Of a stretch of 36,109 bases of DNA, positions 21,025 through 33,918 are shown piece after piece. The stretch's first letter is position 1. Each line of letters opens with the position of its first letter. Source of the stretch: Oppiella nova (Eukaryota; Arthropoda; Arachnida; Sarcoptiformes; Oppiidae). The notes beneath the pieces are model-generated. The model saw only the letters and a list, made by a program, of their open reading frames with translations, was not told the origin of the DNA and did not search any database. The translations under genes were made by a program, and so were the position numbers. The stretch spans positions 1 to 36,109 of the forward strand of contig CAJPVJ010000152.1 in assembly GCA_905397405.1 (NCBI GenBank), read 5' to 3'.

Positions 21025-22914
21025 ATTTAACACATATATTAAATATTTATTTAATTGATTATTTCAAAAAGTGTACCAGTAGATTTAATATTAAATTAAT
21101 AGGCGCCGATAATATATTAAGCAATGAATACATGACTAATAAAAATTAAAAATATTTTTTATCTTTAATATTAATTTCAACAAAAATCCATTTAACACAT
21201 ACACAGAATATTCTGTATGATAAATAGTTTTAAAATTTATAAACGTATAAATCATATGTTTATTATGTAATTAATGGCATCGACTATAGCGTAGTATTAT
21301 ATGAGAAAATCAAATATTTGTGCTATAAATCAATGCATTATTTATTGCGACGATTATTACTTACCAGGGATATACACACATAATATGGATGTAATAAAAA
21401 TCATGGTGATAAAGTATTAAAATGCTCATAAAAAGCACAAATGATTTATGATTTGTCTGTACGATATGAAGGGCTTTAAAGTCATATATTGTTTATAATA
21501 TAATAAAAGTTTTTGGACTGAATATTGTAGTCCAGAATATTCTGTATATGAATTTATGTACTCAGTCTATGTATGAGTAGTTAAACAATGGGTTTAAAAT
21601 TTTTAGTATAGAATATTCTGTTGTATATATTTTATATATTATATTTATATATGCCTACAGAATATTAAATATCATATGCAAATAAAGTGTATTTTTATGA
21701 TGATTATAAATTAATATGAAAATTTGATTTTAAGATAATATTACTCGTATGATAAATGGTTATTAAATATTTTTTAAATATTTAACTTTATAATAAATAT
21801 TTATTAAAATAAGTGAATACAAAAATTTTATTGATAATACTTAAGTTTTTTTTATATATTATAGAATATTCTGTGAAAATATGTTGGCTATAATAATAAT
21901 TAATAAAATAATTTAATTAATTAGATTCTGTCTAGACATAATTTAAAATGGTTAATATTATATCAATATATATATATGCGTGATATAAATAAATGCATCA
22001 AGGTTCATTTAAGCAACTATTAAATAATATAATAAATACCGTCAGATATTGAAAGCGACAATAAATCATAATATCTGTGAAAATAGGATTTTTTGTCAGA
22101 ATATTATTCATATAAATATTGTATAATATATTGATATAAATATATTTATATAAATATATTTATAACTAAAAAACAAAACAAATAGATAGCTTTTTATTGA
22201 ATAAAAGTGTGCATGATAATTTATTTCAATATCAAATATTGTCTAATAATAAATACATAAATAATATTCTGTATATACAGTAGATTACTATTCAAGCATA
22301 ATAATCATATAATAATTTATAATTGCAATTTATGATTATAAATGTGTAGGCGTATTTATATTAATTTTATTTTTTGTAAATATAAGCAATATTCAATATT
22401 TATTTAATATATAGTATATAAATATATTTGAGACAGGATATTAAAAGCCCACACGTATGATAAATATATTTATAAATAATATAGTTCCCTAGTTATTTGT
22501 TATTAAATATTTATTATGAACATGAGCATTTCAATTTTCTATTAACATTAATTGATTTAATTATATTTTTAAAAATAACATAAAATTATAAACATACATA
22601 TTTATGTTCACTATACCGAAAGTAATCCGTAATAAACTAGACTCCAAGTGTAGTTATGAAGTGAAATAAAAATTTTAAATTTAAAACTCGTTTTTATTTA
22701 TTTCTTATATTGATTCCCGAAAAACTCTAATGGAATGAAAAATTTCCATTTTATTTGTATGGTATGCCTCCCAGTCCTCCATCGCTGTGTACACTCAATG
22801 GTGACACTCCGGCACATATAAGTTATGTACCCGTATTTGCGATTGAATAGACATATCACTACTGACCCAAACTCCCTGTGCTCTCTCACTCACTCACTCA
22901 CTCATCACTACTCG

Positions 22915-23279
22915 AAAAGTATTTGGTTTTTTGATTTCCATTTCAATACAACTAAACAAATCAAATTGAATATAAAATAGTGTTTGTATTGAATATATAT
23001 TTTTTATTTGTGCCCAATAAACACATCGACTACTTATTTTTTCTGATAAAATTTTTTGTGCTTATATACTATTTTTTATTCTACATATTTTTAAATNAAA
23101 AGTATTTGGTTTTTTGATTTCCATTTCAATACAACTAAACAAATCAAATTGAATATAAAATAGTGTTTGTATTGAATATATATTTTTTATTTGTGCCCAA
23201 TAAACACATCGACTACTTATTTTTTCTGATAAAATTTTTTGTGCTTATATACTATTTTTTATTCTACATATTTTTAAAT
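22915..23279. repeat. 182-bp exact duplication around a one-base gap
   Basis: Bases 22915-23096 are repeated without visible difference at 23098-23279, separated only by N at 23097. An exact copy on each side of an N in diverged noncoding DNA is best read as unmerged overlapping contig ends, not a biological tandem repeat. Confidence 0.9.
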
Positions 23280-23989
23280 ATAAAAATTCAAATATAAATA
23301 TCTATGAACCCCTTTTATATCGTTCATAACGCTATGATTGGCACACAATTTGCTGGGTAATAATAATTAGGTTATCAGTATTTTTATTGTATGTATAGTA
23401 TATAAAAATTTATAATAATGTAGAATATTCTGTGGTCTAAATTATGAATGGTGGTAGCGTGCATAAATAAAAGGTGTACTATTGCAATATAATCAGACTC
23501 ATTTAAAATTTAAATATACATTATAACCAATCATTTTTTAGATAATGCATATATCAAAATAAAAATAAAAATACGTTGCTGAAAATATCTTTATGAAAAT
23601 AATATATTACAATATTTTAATATTTATAAGTCGACAATAATTTTTAGCTTAGCATTTCATTTAATAAATTTCATGTTTATATAATTTAATTAATATCTGA
23701 ATATTTTGTCAACATACATAATAAATATACATAAGAATATTCTTGACATTAAATTAAAGCCTACATTATTGTGTATATAAGCAAAAATATTACACTGGAA
23801 TTAATTACTATTAATAATAAACTATAACATATTAAATTATATATTATATAAAAATAACTCCAATAATAAGGTTATGTTGGAAATAATATATCGTAATTAT
23901 TATATTGTGTTATATAAGGGCTGGTAGTTAATGCCGGCGCTCAGCAATAATTACGATCTGTTTCTGTCGCTAATAAATATAATTCTTAT

Positions 23990-23990
<1 letters not shown>

Positions 23991-24029
<39 letters not shown>

Positions 24030-24040
24030 CCTCTCTCTCT
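23991..24040. repeat. (CT)n microsatellite with CCCTCC interruption
   Basis: Imperfect CT tract; it creates a spurious minus-strand ORF of Arg-Glu repeats. Confidence 0.95.
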
Positions 24041-26700
24041 CATATGAGTATTAAATAAATTGTTATGTCTTATAGCCATTGATTTGATTTTTGTCTCCCT
24101 TTCCGATGATAAGGCACTCTCGGAGTGTGCCATACATTCAGTACATAAAAACAATACAAACAACGCTATACTCGTTATAATGTACAGAATATTCTGTTCC
24201 CAAAAATTACTATTTATACTCCATTAACATAAACAAGGAATATATATATATGTATATTAATAACCAAAAATATTTTATACATAACTAGTTCATGAGTTAT
24301 GTACAGGGCGTCCAATATATATCTGTGTTAATTATAACGAGCGTGTAATATGAGACGTTAACTACAAACACTAGTCGATGAAAGTCACAGATTTAGGTCT
24401 CAGATATTTTGGTCACAAAAAAACTAATTGATTAGTGAGTGAAACGACTTATAAATAAAACATTAATTGATTTCTCCTTTTTTTCGCGGCGACTATATTG
24501 CAGTATAGCGTCGACACACTCGGCGAGCGCCCATTGTTTTTGCAAACTGGATATAACTCTCATTTAATTATTTCCTGTAATGTATTTATCGCTTTAGCTT
24601 TTTTTTATTATTGTATATTGTATTTTCAAAATGAAGTTCACTAACAAATACCGACAAACACAAAATTGAGATAAATAATTATTTTTGATTTATAAGTTAA
24701 TTTGTATGATATGGTGCGCCATAAAGTTAAGCGATAAACAGTAAAATAATAATTGCGAAAAACTAAATTATTATATTCATAATGTAGTTTACTACATTGG
24801 CCAAAAATTGTATCTCGATGCTTTGTATGTTACTTATTTTGTACGATAATTGTACACGATTTTAATTTATGGAAAATAATTATATACTATAGTACATTAA
24901 TATTTTCAATAAGTATTTAATTAATCTTAAAATATCATTTCATAAAATAAACATCATATCATATATGATAATTATTCAGGATATTACACAAAAATTCAAC
25001 ATTTTCTTAATTCACGTCAAAAACATACCTACTTTATATAACCACAGTGCACATGTATCCACAAATATCATATGGGAGTCAACTTAGCAAATGCAAGCCT
25101 ACTGTATATATAATAAATAGTAAACACTAATGAAATTTAAACTCCACTGAATATATATGCACTTAACATGAATGCATTATATAATTGAATTTACAAATAT
25201 TATTATGATTATTAAAACGACTTTTATGTTGATTTAAATGAATGTACAGTTTTTTTATGTGAGGCTCATGCCTGTACACCATAGAAAGCACTTAAACGTA
25301 ATTTTATTAATTACTACAAAATTTTATGCCTACCATGTATAATTGAAATTTATTTTCATACAAATCACTGTTTTGCTAAATATAATGGTTGTTCCCCTAA
25401 AATACTACAGTTAATTCCCCGTATAATATACGCACACAATGTGTTTCAAAACACTTGACACTATCGCCGTAAGATTGAGATTATATTTCATTGTATAATA
25501 GGGTTATAAATCCAATAAAATCCCGTCAATTCCCAGTACAGGGAACGGTATGCGTAACAAAAAGAAACACTTTAACCATACGGTGCACACATACACATCC
25601 CTGTCCAATATATTGTGCGCGTAAGTGAGTGGGAAAGGGATGCAAAGGGGATACATGGAGGGTATACAGCTTTTAATACTCACATCTCATTAGACTCTAA
25701 ACGCAAAGAATATTCTGTATGTCAAAGAAAATTAGATTAATTATAAAGGTTTTAATTTAATTTGAAATTTATATATATGCAGTATATTTTTAATTTTAAT
25801 TCATACGGGATGAGTTTATAAATGTTTTTATTTTATTTTTGTTTATTTATATTGAAATGTGCTGTATAATTATTTTTTTAGAGATTTAAACTTAATGGTT
25901 AAATCAATAAATAGTTATAATAAATAAAAATAGAAATGTTTTCTACTATACATATACGAATGCAAATATTATTTGTATAAATGCAAGCTATTAATATACA
26001 ATATATTAAAATGAATGTTTGCATTAATATATGTATTTGTTTCATACCGTGTATAAAAATAAAAATAAAACTCCTATTACATATTAATATAATTTATATA
26101 TACTGTATATATAATAATTCATATGTATGTTGAATCTATATTTTTGTTACTTTTTGTGTGATATAAAAATCTTAATTAACTTATATTTTTTGTGGATAAT
26201 TATTTGAATATACATTAGCCGTCGTAAATATAATGAATATAATGTACAAAATAATCTAATATATTAAAAATTGTTTTCAACACTAATGGAAAAAGTACAT
26301 TTAATGATAATAGCCAAAAAAACTATGTGAAAATTAAAATATGTTTTTATACATACTACATAAAATATAACTCATCATAATTGCCAGTATTAATTAATTT
26401 ATATATGGAGATTGCATGTTAATTAAAAATATAGCACTCAATGCGATAATTATAATAATTTGCGATATAACATTTCGCAATCAAAATTGATTGCCTTAAT
26501 TGAAAAGTTATATTGGACAAAATCATATTAATGGAATTAAAATATTATATATTTTTAAAAATAATTTTATCATAGCATTATAAGTTTATGAATATTGTGT
26601 TTCAAATTGCTGTCCAGATTTTTGACAACATATTTCGTAGTCGATATGAAAATTAGATATTTTTAATTAAATAATGTATTAAAATATTATATATTTTTCT

Positions 26701-26703
<3 letters not shown>

Positions 26704-26749
<46 letters not shown>
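26704..26749. repeat. (AG)23 microsatellite
   Basis: Pure tract about 95 bp before the third hAT-like MITE. Confidence 0.95.
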
Positions 26750-26751
<2 letters not shown>

Positions 26752-26843
26752 CATAGTAAATACAATGTAAAGCCCTATTAAATGCAAAATGCATTGAATC
26801 TAATTAAAAACACTTTCAAACTGTAAGTATACATACTATACAG

Positions 26844-27278
26844 CAGTGGTTCTCATTCTATAAATATAGTGACAACTAGAATTGTAACAACTTTGCATTT
26901 TAAAGCATTTCATTCAACACTAGTTATTATATTAATCTCTATCACTTAAAGTTAAGAGTCATAATTTGAAAATGAATTTTTTTATTAATTATTTATTCAA
27001 ACAAATATTTATTAATAAAACAAAACACACCAGTTATGATATGAGTCTAAACTTGATTATTTTTTTTGTTTATTTTAAGTACTTATAACTAACAAATATT
27101 CATATATGAATTGTCAACCTATTAGTTTTGAAATAAAATATTATATTGATTAGTAAGGTGAGTAAGGTGATATTAATAAATAAAATAACTAGTGTTGAAT
27201 CAAATCCTTAAAAATGCTTTTAAATGCAAAGTTGTTACAAGGCTAGTTGTCACTTAAGTGACAAATTGAGAATCAGTG
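26844..27278. mobile_element. hAT-like MITE with perfect 8-bp target duplication
   Basis: The left end CAGTGGTTCTCA and the inverse of the right end CACTGATTCTCA match at 10 of 12 bases and resemble the CAGNGNTTCTCA termini common in hAT transposons. Identical duplications CTATACAG lie at 26836-26843 and 27279-27286. Inner segments also pair (AACAACTTTGCATTTTAAAG near 26886 with its inverse near 27215-27240; CAACACTAGTTATTAT with its inverse near 27185). About 435 bp, no ORF. Confidence 0.9.
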
Positions 27279-27286
27279 CTATACAG

Positions 27287-28161
27287 TAATGCATATACAG
27301 CACACATATCTTAAAATACTTATCAAAAACAAAATACAGTATAATTTTTGCGAAATAACATTGAAATAGAAATTTTAATAAAATGTTGAATTAATGGGAA
27401 AAGAATTTATGTTTTTCTATAGATTTGTTTTCAAATCTAAATAATTTATACAGCATAATAAAAATAAACATATACAATATAAATAATGCTAAGTTAAATA
27501 TATAATAAATATACATCAATTACAAACTTATATAGAAAGTTTATAAATTTGTTTAATTACTATGATGCCTTAGTTGCCTAATAAAAACATATAAATATTT
27601 TAAAACTAAAACCTAATTATAAACTCATTATACAGTAGACATGTCTAAGCTTATTACACCCAGACATTAGTACACATCCAGACATACGGGTATAGTCTAT
27701 AAAATAGTTGAGATAATCAAACAAAACGACCCAAAAAACTCTAATAGAAAACAACAACAAAATTTGCGCCCGAAATGCCACTCCACGGCAGTACACGCAT
27801 TGGGAATGTCTATAAGTTTTTTAGTGTTGAATACACAGAATATTCTGTATAATAGATACCATACATAGAAAGCCACTAACAATTGGCTCAAATGGGATTA
27901 TTTTGCGAGAGAATATGTTTAGTATGAAAATTTGTAGCCAAACACACAACAAACACACGGCAATACTAAACAAGGACATAAAATAAAAACTACCAGTAAA
28001 GTAATGTCTAGTGTTTTGTGTGAGTGTATGTGTTATTTTTATTTTACAGTAAGTGGGAACGGTATGCTATTTCTATGTATGTATGTGTGTTGGCCGGGTA
28101 TTATAAAAACAGGTCTAACACTGACTGAGATTGTAATTTATTTTTATGGCCCTAAAATGTT
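27287..28161. other. Noncoding AT-rich DNA
   Basis: No gene seen. Exact palindrome at 27835. The short ORFs at 27697-27891 (minus) and 28004-28195 (plus) are overlapped by repeats or lack family features. Confidence 0.45.
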
Positions 28162-29104
28162 ATGTCTCTCTCTCTCTCTCTCTCTCTCTCAATGATGGCA
28201 AAAAACTCAATCTTTTATTCATACGATACACTAATATCTAGTTAATACATTTTAGCCATCATTTACCCACAAAATACATTGACATACTATGAATTGAACG
28301 GTAGAGTAGGACTTAACCACAAAATACATATACGAGTGGATATATTCCGATTGAAAACCTCATAAAATGTAAGAAAAAAATCAATTCTCTATTGTATTGC
28401 AAATGAATGGTTTTGTTTTTTCGACTGAAACTCTATTTGATAGCAAATAATAAATTAAAATCAATTTCTTATATACTATACACACAAAAAGTATAACTCA
28501 TGTATAAAATATAATGCATTTTGCTTTAGGTTTTTCTAACATAACAAACACAGAATATTCTTATTTCTAAATCAATACCAATGTTTTACTTTCACTATCC
28601 ATTTGTCATGCAATAAATATTAATATTAAATCTTATTTCATAAAATTAGGTGAATTTTATGTGTTTTATGTGTTTGTCTTAATGGACTGTTGTGTCTGGT
28701 ATTCAACGATTAAATTGCAGTCATTCCTAACTGACTAAAGAATATTCTGTATTAAGAATGCATAACATGTTTATCTCAAATATAAACAACAGTAAAGCCC
28801 TTATTGTGTTGTGAAATAAGGCTTAAAAAGCAAATAATTTTCATTCAATAGGAAATAAAACGATTTGATTCTGTGGGCGCACTCGGATCCCGGTGCTCAG
28901 TAAGCCTTAAGTCATCCCATTTGTATGTAATTTAATATCAAATATTGGTTTAAATTCAGCGAAAAACCAAAGCCTGAAAAATCTATTTTTGATTTCACAC
29001 TCGATTAACAATTTAAGACAATTTTCATACGCTTTCATAAACACATTGTTACTGTATATGCCTTTCCCTTTTGGCTACCGGTGTCATTGAATTAGATATA
29101 AAAA
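28162..29104 (-). repeat. Left arm of the second inverted repeat
   Basis: Near-exact reverse complement of 33919-34864. The outer end is (TC)n followed by AATGATGGCAAAAAACTCAA; the inner end is ...GTCATTGAATTAGATATAAA. Visible differences are few (for example CCCATTTG against CAAATGGAATG, and GATTTGATT against AATCAAATCG). Flanked by AAAATGTT at 28154-28161 and 29101-29108. Contains GGATCCCGGTGCTCAG, CCTTTCCCTTTTGGC and two imperfect palindrome copies (28550, 28737). No gene. Confidence 0.9.
28165..28190. repeat. (TC)13 microsatellite
   Basis: Outer terminus of the second inverted repeat's left arm. Confidence 0.95.
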
Positions 29105-29201
29105 TGTTGACAGAATTTTGTGTCAATTCTGTGTGCATTTTATTTTGACACATATCTGTGATTTGGGTTTTATTTTCTATGTTTTAATATAAAATGTTTG
29201 A

Positions 29202-29346
29202 ATGCTTTCGAAGTTTTATATTACGGTAACAAATCCCGAGTTGGCCGATGATGTGCAACGGGTTAGCCGTGAAATGATTTCGAGAAATGACAGTATATTT
29301 TGGAGTCGAGAAAAAAGTGCAAATTATACTAAACATAAAGTTTGGG
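29202..29346 (+). CDS. Probable upstream exon of the second DEG/ENaC gene
   Basis: Open from an ATG at 29202 (or from an AG acceptor before 29214) to a donor GG|GTAAAT at 29347. It reads NPELADDVQRVSREMISRND and ends one base into a codon. The next exon begins at 30192 with two bases that complete a glycine codon, so the frames join cleanly across an 845-bp intron. There is no membrane helix, so if 29202 is the true start the protein would lack the first helix. More likely the exon with that helix is further upstream or lost. The exon starts only about 100 bp after the end of the left repeat arm. Confidence 0.4.
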
Positions 29347-30191
29347 GTAAATTGTAATTTCATTCATAATTTATTTTTTATTGCAATTTTTAAATATTTT
29401 TATGTTTAAAGGCTGTTATAGTTTAGTATAAGAAATATTTTGTAATTATATTTTAGTATATTAATTAATATTTGGATGATCTCGGTATTGGCTTTATTAA
29501 TTTAATATCTATTAATTTTTTGTTGATTGCTAATATTTGATTGCTATTATATTTCAAATTTTATAAGTTTTGTATCAAAAACTGTTATTAAAAATTTCAG
29601 AAACTAATTTGCTATTATTTTTATGTAGAGATTATTTTGGGGATATCCACGCGATAAGTTTTATTTTTAACAAAACCTTTAAAGTACTTTTATTGCATTA
29701 AATATTATTTTAAATATAATTTATTTGTTTGACTATCTGTATGATAATCAATTTAATTGAATATGAATGACATGGACTTGTAAGTATAATACAATTTATA
29801 TTGGGTGTATTTTAAGTTTTTCAAAAGGTTTAACTTTTGACAACTCTTCATAAATAAAATTAATTTCTAATTAAAATTATTTCACATAAAACAAATTGGT
29901 TAGTATAGCTATTGTTATATATTTTTGAATAATTGTAAAAATACTACACTACTCGCAATGACTAACAAATATAAATATAACAAATTTTTAAATTCAACGA
30001 AATATACCCAAGAAATAATAAATTATTAAAAAAAACTGTAACAAATATTAATATAATATTTTTAATTATAGTATATTGAGTGACAAATAATTGGCCGGAC
30101 AATCAGACAAACCTAACACCCATATTTTAGTTGTACATAAAAACATATTAAATTATAATTTAATGAAATCTATAATAAAAACTAATTTTAG

Positions 30192-31213
30192 GTAAAAATC
30201 TGAGACAACACTACGAAATGCAACTGAAAGACAATCTCACAGTTTTGGATATATTGGAGAACTGGGGCTTGGATTTAGACACCGTATGTCGGGTGTACTC
30301 CCACCCCATCGCCGACACACACAATACGTACCACTTTTGCCACAATATATCCCGAGTGATAGAGACCGTAAACTATAAGTACCGGTGCTTTACGTATTTC
30401 AGTCAACTAAACACTACCGGCACTAATAGCTCGCTATTTAAGACATCCATGTTTTGGTCGCCGACTGACAGGGAGTCGTATAAAGAGGACATGGCGTACA
30501 TCGCTATGGAGACCAATCTTAGCCATCCTATGGATCCGTTTGATAAGACATTCAGAGCCAGACTAACTGTGCACTCGCCGCATATGATACCATTCCCTGG
30601 GTTTTACACTAATCTTAGACTAGTGGGTGATTGGGGCCGACAGTACAACATAATGTTCTCCCGGACCTCATCCCACCTCCTGGAGCCCCCTTATGTCACA
30701 AATTGTCGCGACTATAACCACCGGAAAGGGGTCTCAGGGGACAGGGAGACTATCATAGAGTCATACGACATGTGTCTAACTCATTGTATACTCAAGAAGT
30801 ACAGGGAATTGTGTCACTGTTTGCCGCGTTATGGTCTCATATACGCCAAGACATGGCTCACCAGTGATGACCACTTTTGTCCGAAGCAGTCATTGTGTCA
30901 GACGTTGAATATCCGGCAGAATTGCTCGACAGTGTGTCGGCCCGACTGTAATCAAGAACAGTTTGCAGCGGAAGTGGTGGCAGATATGCGTTGGCTGGAC
31001 ATCAACAACGGCACCGGTATTAAAGTGGGCCGTAAGCCGGTTCCCGACGGCGTGTATAGACACACGCCGGCTGTGTCGTGGATACAGTTGGTGTCGGACG
31101 TGGGAGGGCTGGGAGGCCTGTGGTTAGGGTTTTCTGTGATGGCTTTGGCTAAGAGTGCCTTTCGTTTGATGAGAAACACTCGTCGACTGAAAGCTAATTC
31201 ATTAAGAGATTGA
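30192..31213 (+). CDS. DEG/ENaC-family channel, C-terminal exon
   Basis: An acceptor TTTTAG precedes 30192; the first internal ATG is at 30218, giving 331 aa to the stop. The exon encodes most of the ectodomain and the second membrane helix. Residues counted from that ATG: TNCRDY at 161-166, a cysteine-rich block with CLTHCILKKYRELCHCLP at about 186-203, further cysteines at 221, 227, 236, 240 and 244, then VSDVGGLGGLWLGFS with GFS at 304-306 as the GxS pore filter, and a short basic cytosolic tail (RLMRNTRRLK). Base composition is much more GC-rich than the surroundings. The first helix is missing from the visible gene. This copy has the conventional single-unit C-terminus, unlike the two-unit gene at 3004. 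The whole locus lies between the arms of an inverted repeat. Family call firm; ligand and tissue unknown. Confidence 0.85.
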
Positions 31214-32996
31214 AGAGTTTTTGGGTCAATACAGACACTAGAGATGTGACCTAAAAGTTGGAGTAATTTTTGTTTGTTTTGCGGACTCTATGTAGTGATA
31301 GAGTGAATGTTATACTAATATTAAGTTGTATACGATTTAATGAAAATATATGTTATCGTGGTTCAGCACTAATAATATGTGTTTTATTTTTTGTTTGTAA
31401 TTTATATTACATGTTAAGTGATATCATAAAAATATTTTAGCTTTTTATGTTTTTATTTTAATTAAGTGAATTTTACGAAAGTGAACTTCATGTCTTAATG
31501 TCTTAATGTGAATATCTAAATTATTCAACAAACATTTATATATCAGATCTTAAAATAATAATATAATTAAATTATTTGATCAGTAACTTATTACCAATAA
31601 GTGATCTGAACTTTTTTATTGTCTAAATTATATTTTCTAAACCAGTGAATTATAATAATAATATTAAATGACTTTTCTCTATTAACTTCAAGCATAGTTA
31701 AACTTTATTTATGCAACCCTTAAACTAACGTATGAATTTAAACTAGTTAATAAAAACTTTTAAGCATTAAGTTCAGGAATTTTATATTTTTGCCATTATT
31801 ATTTGTAGCCAAATGAGCTGAATAATAACATTTTTAAAGAAAATTGAAAAATAAAAAGTAAAAATCTAATTCAAAAAAGTCATTTACTTTTTTTACTTAC
31901 TTTACTTTTTTGTGATATTTTTCTGTTTATATTATATTATTGTATATTTTCCCTTTTAATTTTTAATTAAAGTGAATTTGAGTACTTTATAGTAAACATC
32001 GTGTCTTATGTGTATGTCTTGTCTTTATAATATAAACACACAGAATATTCTGTACTATTTCTATATATATTCTAAAGTCAAGTATAAAGTGCTTATTGCC
32101 ATTGCGTGTCGACTATATTTGCGCACAGAATCCTTACATCACTGGTATATACTGTACAGAATATTCTGTGTGTAATACATATGCCAATATCTTTTAGCTA
32201 CGATAGTAACGTACGTTACATACTTTAAGACACGGCAAGTCCCCCAAATGATATTCTGGTCAAGGGTGTGGTCTGTAGAGTTGGTATTGCCTCGGCAGCT
32301 ATGTGAAGTCAAGAGCTTTTACTATCGTTTATATGTATAAATGCTATAATATATGAGTGTATAATAAAATATTGTATGCATTTAGCGGTAGAGAATATTC
32401 TTGACTTTCCATATCATATATGAATTGTGTTGTTGTTGTTATTATTTTGTGGTCTGAAAATCAATTGAATTCTTGCGTTGTTTTCTGCATTAATTAATAA
32501 TAAGTTTTCATAAATATTGATAGAAAAATCTACATGAATATATTGTCGTTTTAATAGAATTTGTTATATATTTTAATACGGTCATAAATATTCACAAACT
32601 TTCAGTATAGCCCGGGAAATAAAGTTATTACTTATGATAATAATATTCACAGGAATTAGGAAAATATTCTGTTGAATGTATGATACCAAATTATTTTTAT
32701 AGACTGTTTATTAATACTTTGAGCACAATTTACGTTTATTATACTTATTGACCGATTTTCACTACCTTTCCCTCTAGGAGACACAAAACGATAGTATACA
32801 TGACTGTCACTTAGGGGACGAAGAGATACCGAAGATAATGAACTCTTCATTTATATTTAAACCAACAAAAACGGGTCAGTCGTGTATTTTTGGCACTTTT
32901 TTCTCGTAATATATTATACTTTTGTCTGTCGATACGTCTGAGCAATCATTTTGTAGATCTCTTTATTATATGTGTTTTCCTTTGCAACACAAAACT

Positions 32997-33034
<38 letters not shown>

Positions 33035-33319
33035 ATCCATTCATTTATTCTGTCTTTTATTTATATATCGATTTTGTTTGACTCGCAAAAATAAATATGA
33101 ATTTTTGTGTGCAAATACTGGTACTAGCCTCACATATATAGACATAATAAAAGTCACAAAAATGTGTATTTTAAATATTTTATTTACATTTCACACACCG
33201 AAATCTTAGCTATTAGTTTTTTTTGTGTTCACAATTTCCATATTACAATATTTTTTGTATTCATTTCAAACTTTTTGCAATTTATGTGGTAATCGTGTTG
33301 TTTTGCAATGTATTCACAG
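31214..33319. other. Noncoding DNA between the channel exon and the EB-like exon
   Basis: No gene seen. Exact palindromes at 32040 and 32156. A GC-richer patch at about 32240-32310 gives an open minus-strand reading of some 45 codons without recognisable motifs. The region would include an intron of the EB-like gene if that gene extends upstream. Confidence 0.45.
32997..33034. repeat. (TC)n microsatellite with one TTT interruption
   Basis: CT tract; it explains the Ser-Leu-rich ORFs translated here. Confidence 0.95.
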
Positions 33320-33463
33320 ATAAGACATTAGGCGAGGACTGTCTGATTGGCACTGAATGCTCGCAATCTATGCATTTGTTCTGTGTTTCAAAGGTCTGTC
33401 TGTGCGATGACGGCTACCATAAGTCCGATAATAACACGTGTGTCACCGATTCGCCGAAAACTG
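33320..33463 (+). CDS. EB/EGF-like module exon (phase 1-1)
   Basis: Bounded by TATTCACAG acceptor and CTG|GTATGT donor, 144 nt. It encodes about 48 residues with the spacing C-x(5)-C-x(8)-C-x(4)-C-x-C-x(10)-C, including CLCDDGYHKSDNNTC, typical of small disulphide-rich EB or EGF-like modules in arthropod extracellular or membrane proteins. Both ends are in phase 1, so the exon could be added or skipped without changing frame. No partner exons were identified; it is one module of a larger secreted or membrane gene mostly outside the window or with exons I cannot see. The extra codons before the acceptor in the open frame are intron. It lies inside the second inverted repeat, about 2.1 kb after the DEG/ENaC stop, and need not belong to that gene. 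Confidence 0.65.
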
Positions 33464-33918
33464 GTATGTAGTCCCATCACTTGAGATCCCTTTCCCCTCC
33501 CATCCCTCTCTCAACTATTCCTAAAGTAAATTACCGCCCATTATGTACACATTAAATACAAGTAGCTTTTACGTAAGAATTCAATTAATTTTATTTAATA
33601 TACCGTAATATAATCTGGAGATTGGTTTTTGTATTAGATTTTGTGAATCAAAATACAAAATTCAATATATTTGTAGTGTTATTTAAATTTAATGTTATAT
33701 TAGTTTTCAAAATACATACTGTTTTTGAAAATTCAATTTAAAAACAAAACGAGACTACAGTTTAGGTAAATTTGTTTAACAAAAATCTTTAACAATGGCA
33801 TTATATTTTGAAGCTTTCGTAAGTTTGTAAAATATAATTTTGTATCTTTTATTTTGGGTTTAGTGTCTATACACAGTTTTATTTTACGTGTGTCTTAACT
33901 GTGTTTTAAGACAGTTGG
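33464..33918. other. Noncoding DNA, probable intron
   Basis: AT-rich; no gene. Contains GATCCCTTTCCCC at about 33487, another copy of the CCCTTTCC word. Confidence 0.4.

Larger units (their letters stand above)
19766..22914. other. Noncoding AT-rich DNA
   Basis: More than 3 kb with no gene. Palindrome copies are dense here: exact at 20908 and 21203; one mismatch at 21532, 21608 and 21861. One AG tract, a 22-bp tandem repeat and several AT hairpins (for example about 20740-20812) are present. The minus-strand ORF at 22698-22889 has no recognisable features. Confidence 0.5.
23280..26835. other. Noncoding AT-rich DNA
   Basis: No gene seen in 3.5 kb. Holds an exact palindrome at 24184, a one-mismatch copy at 25705, two GA/CT tracts, a GGGAAAGGGATG word at 25632, and a GC-richer patch at about 24485-24545 (GCGGCGACTATATTGCAGTA then TAGCGTCGACAC) of unknown nature. 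Confidence 0.5.

Noticed and set aside
30952-31179. 75-aa minus-strand ORF
   Set aside because: Shadow of the DEG/ENaC C-terminal exon.
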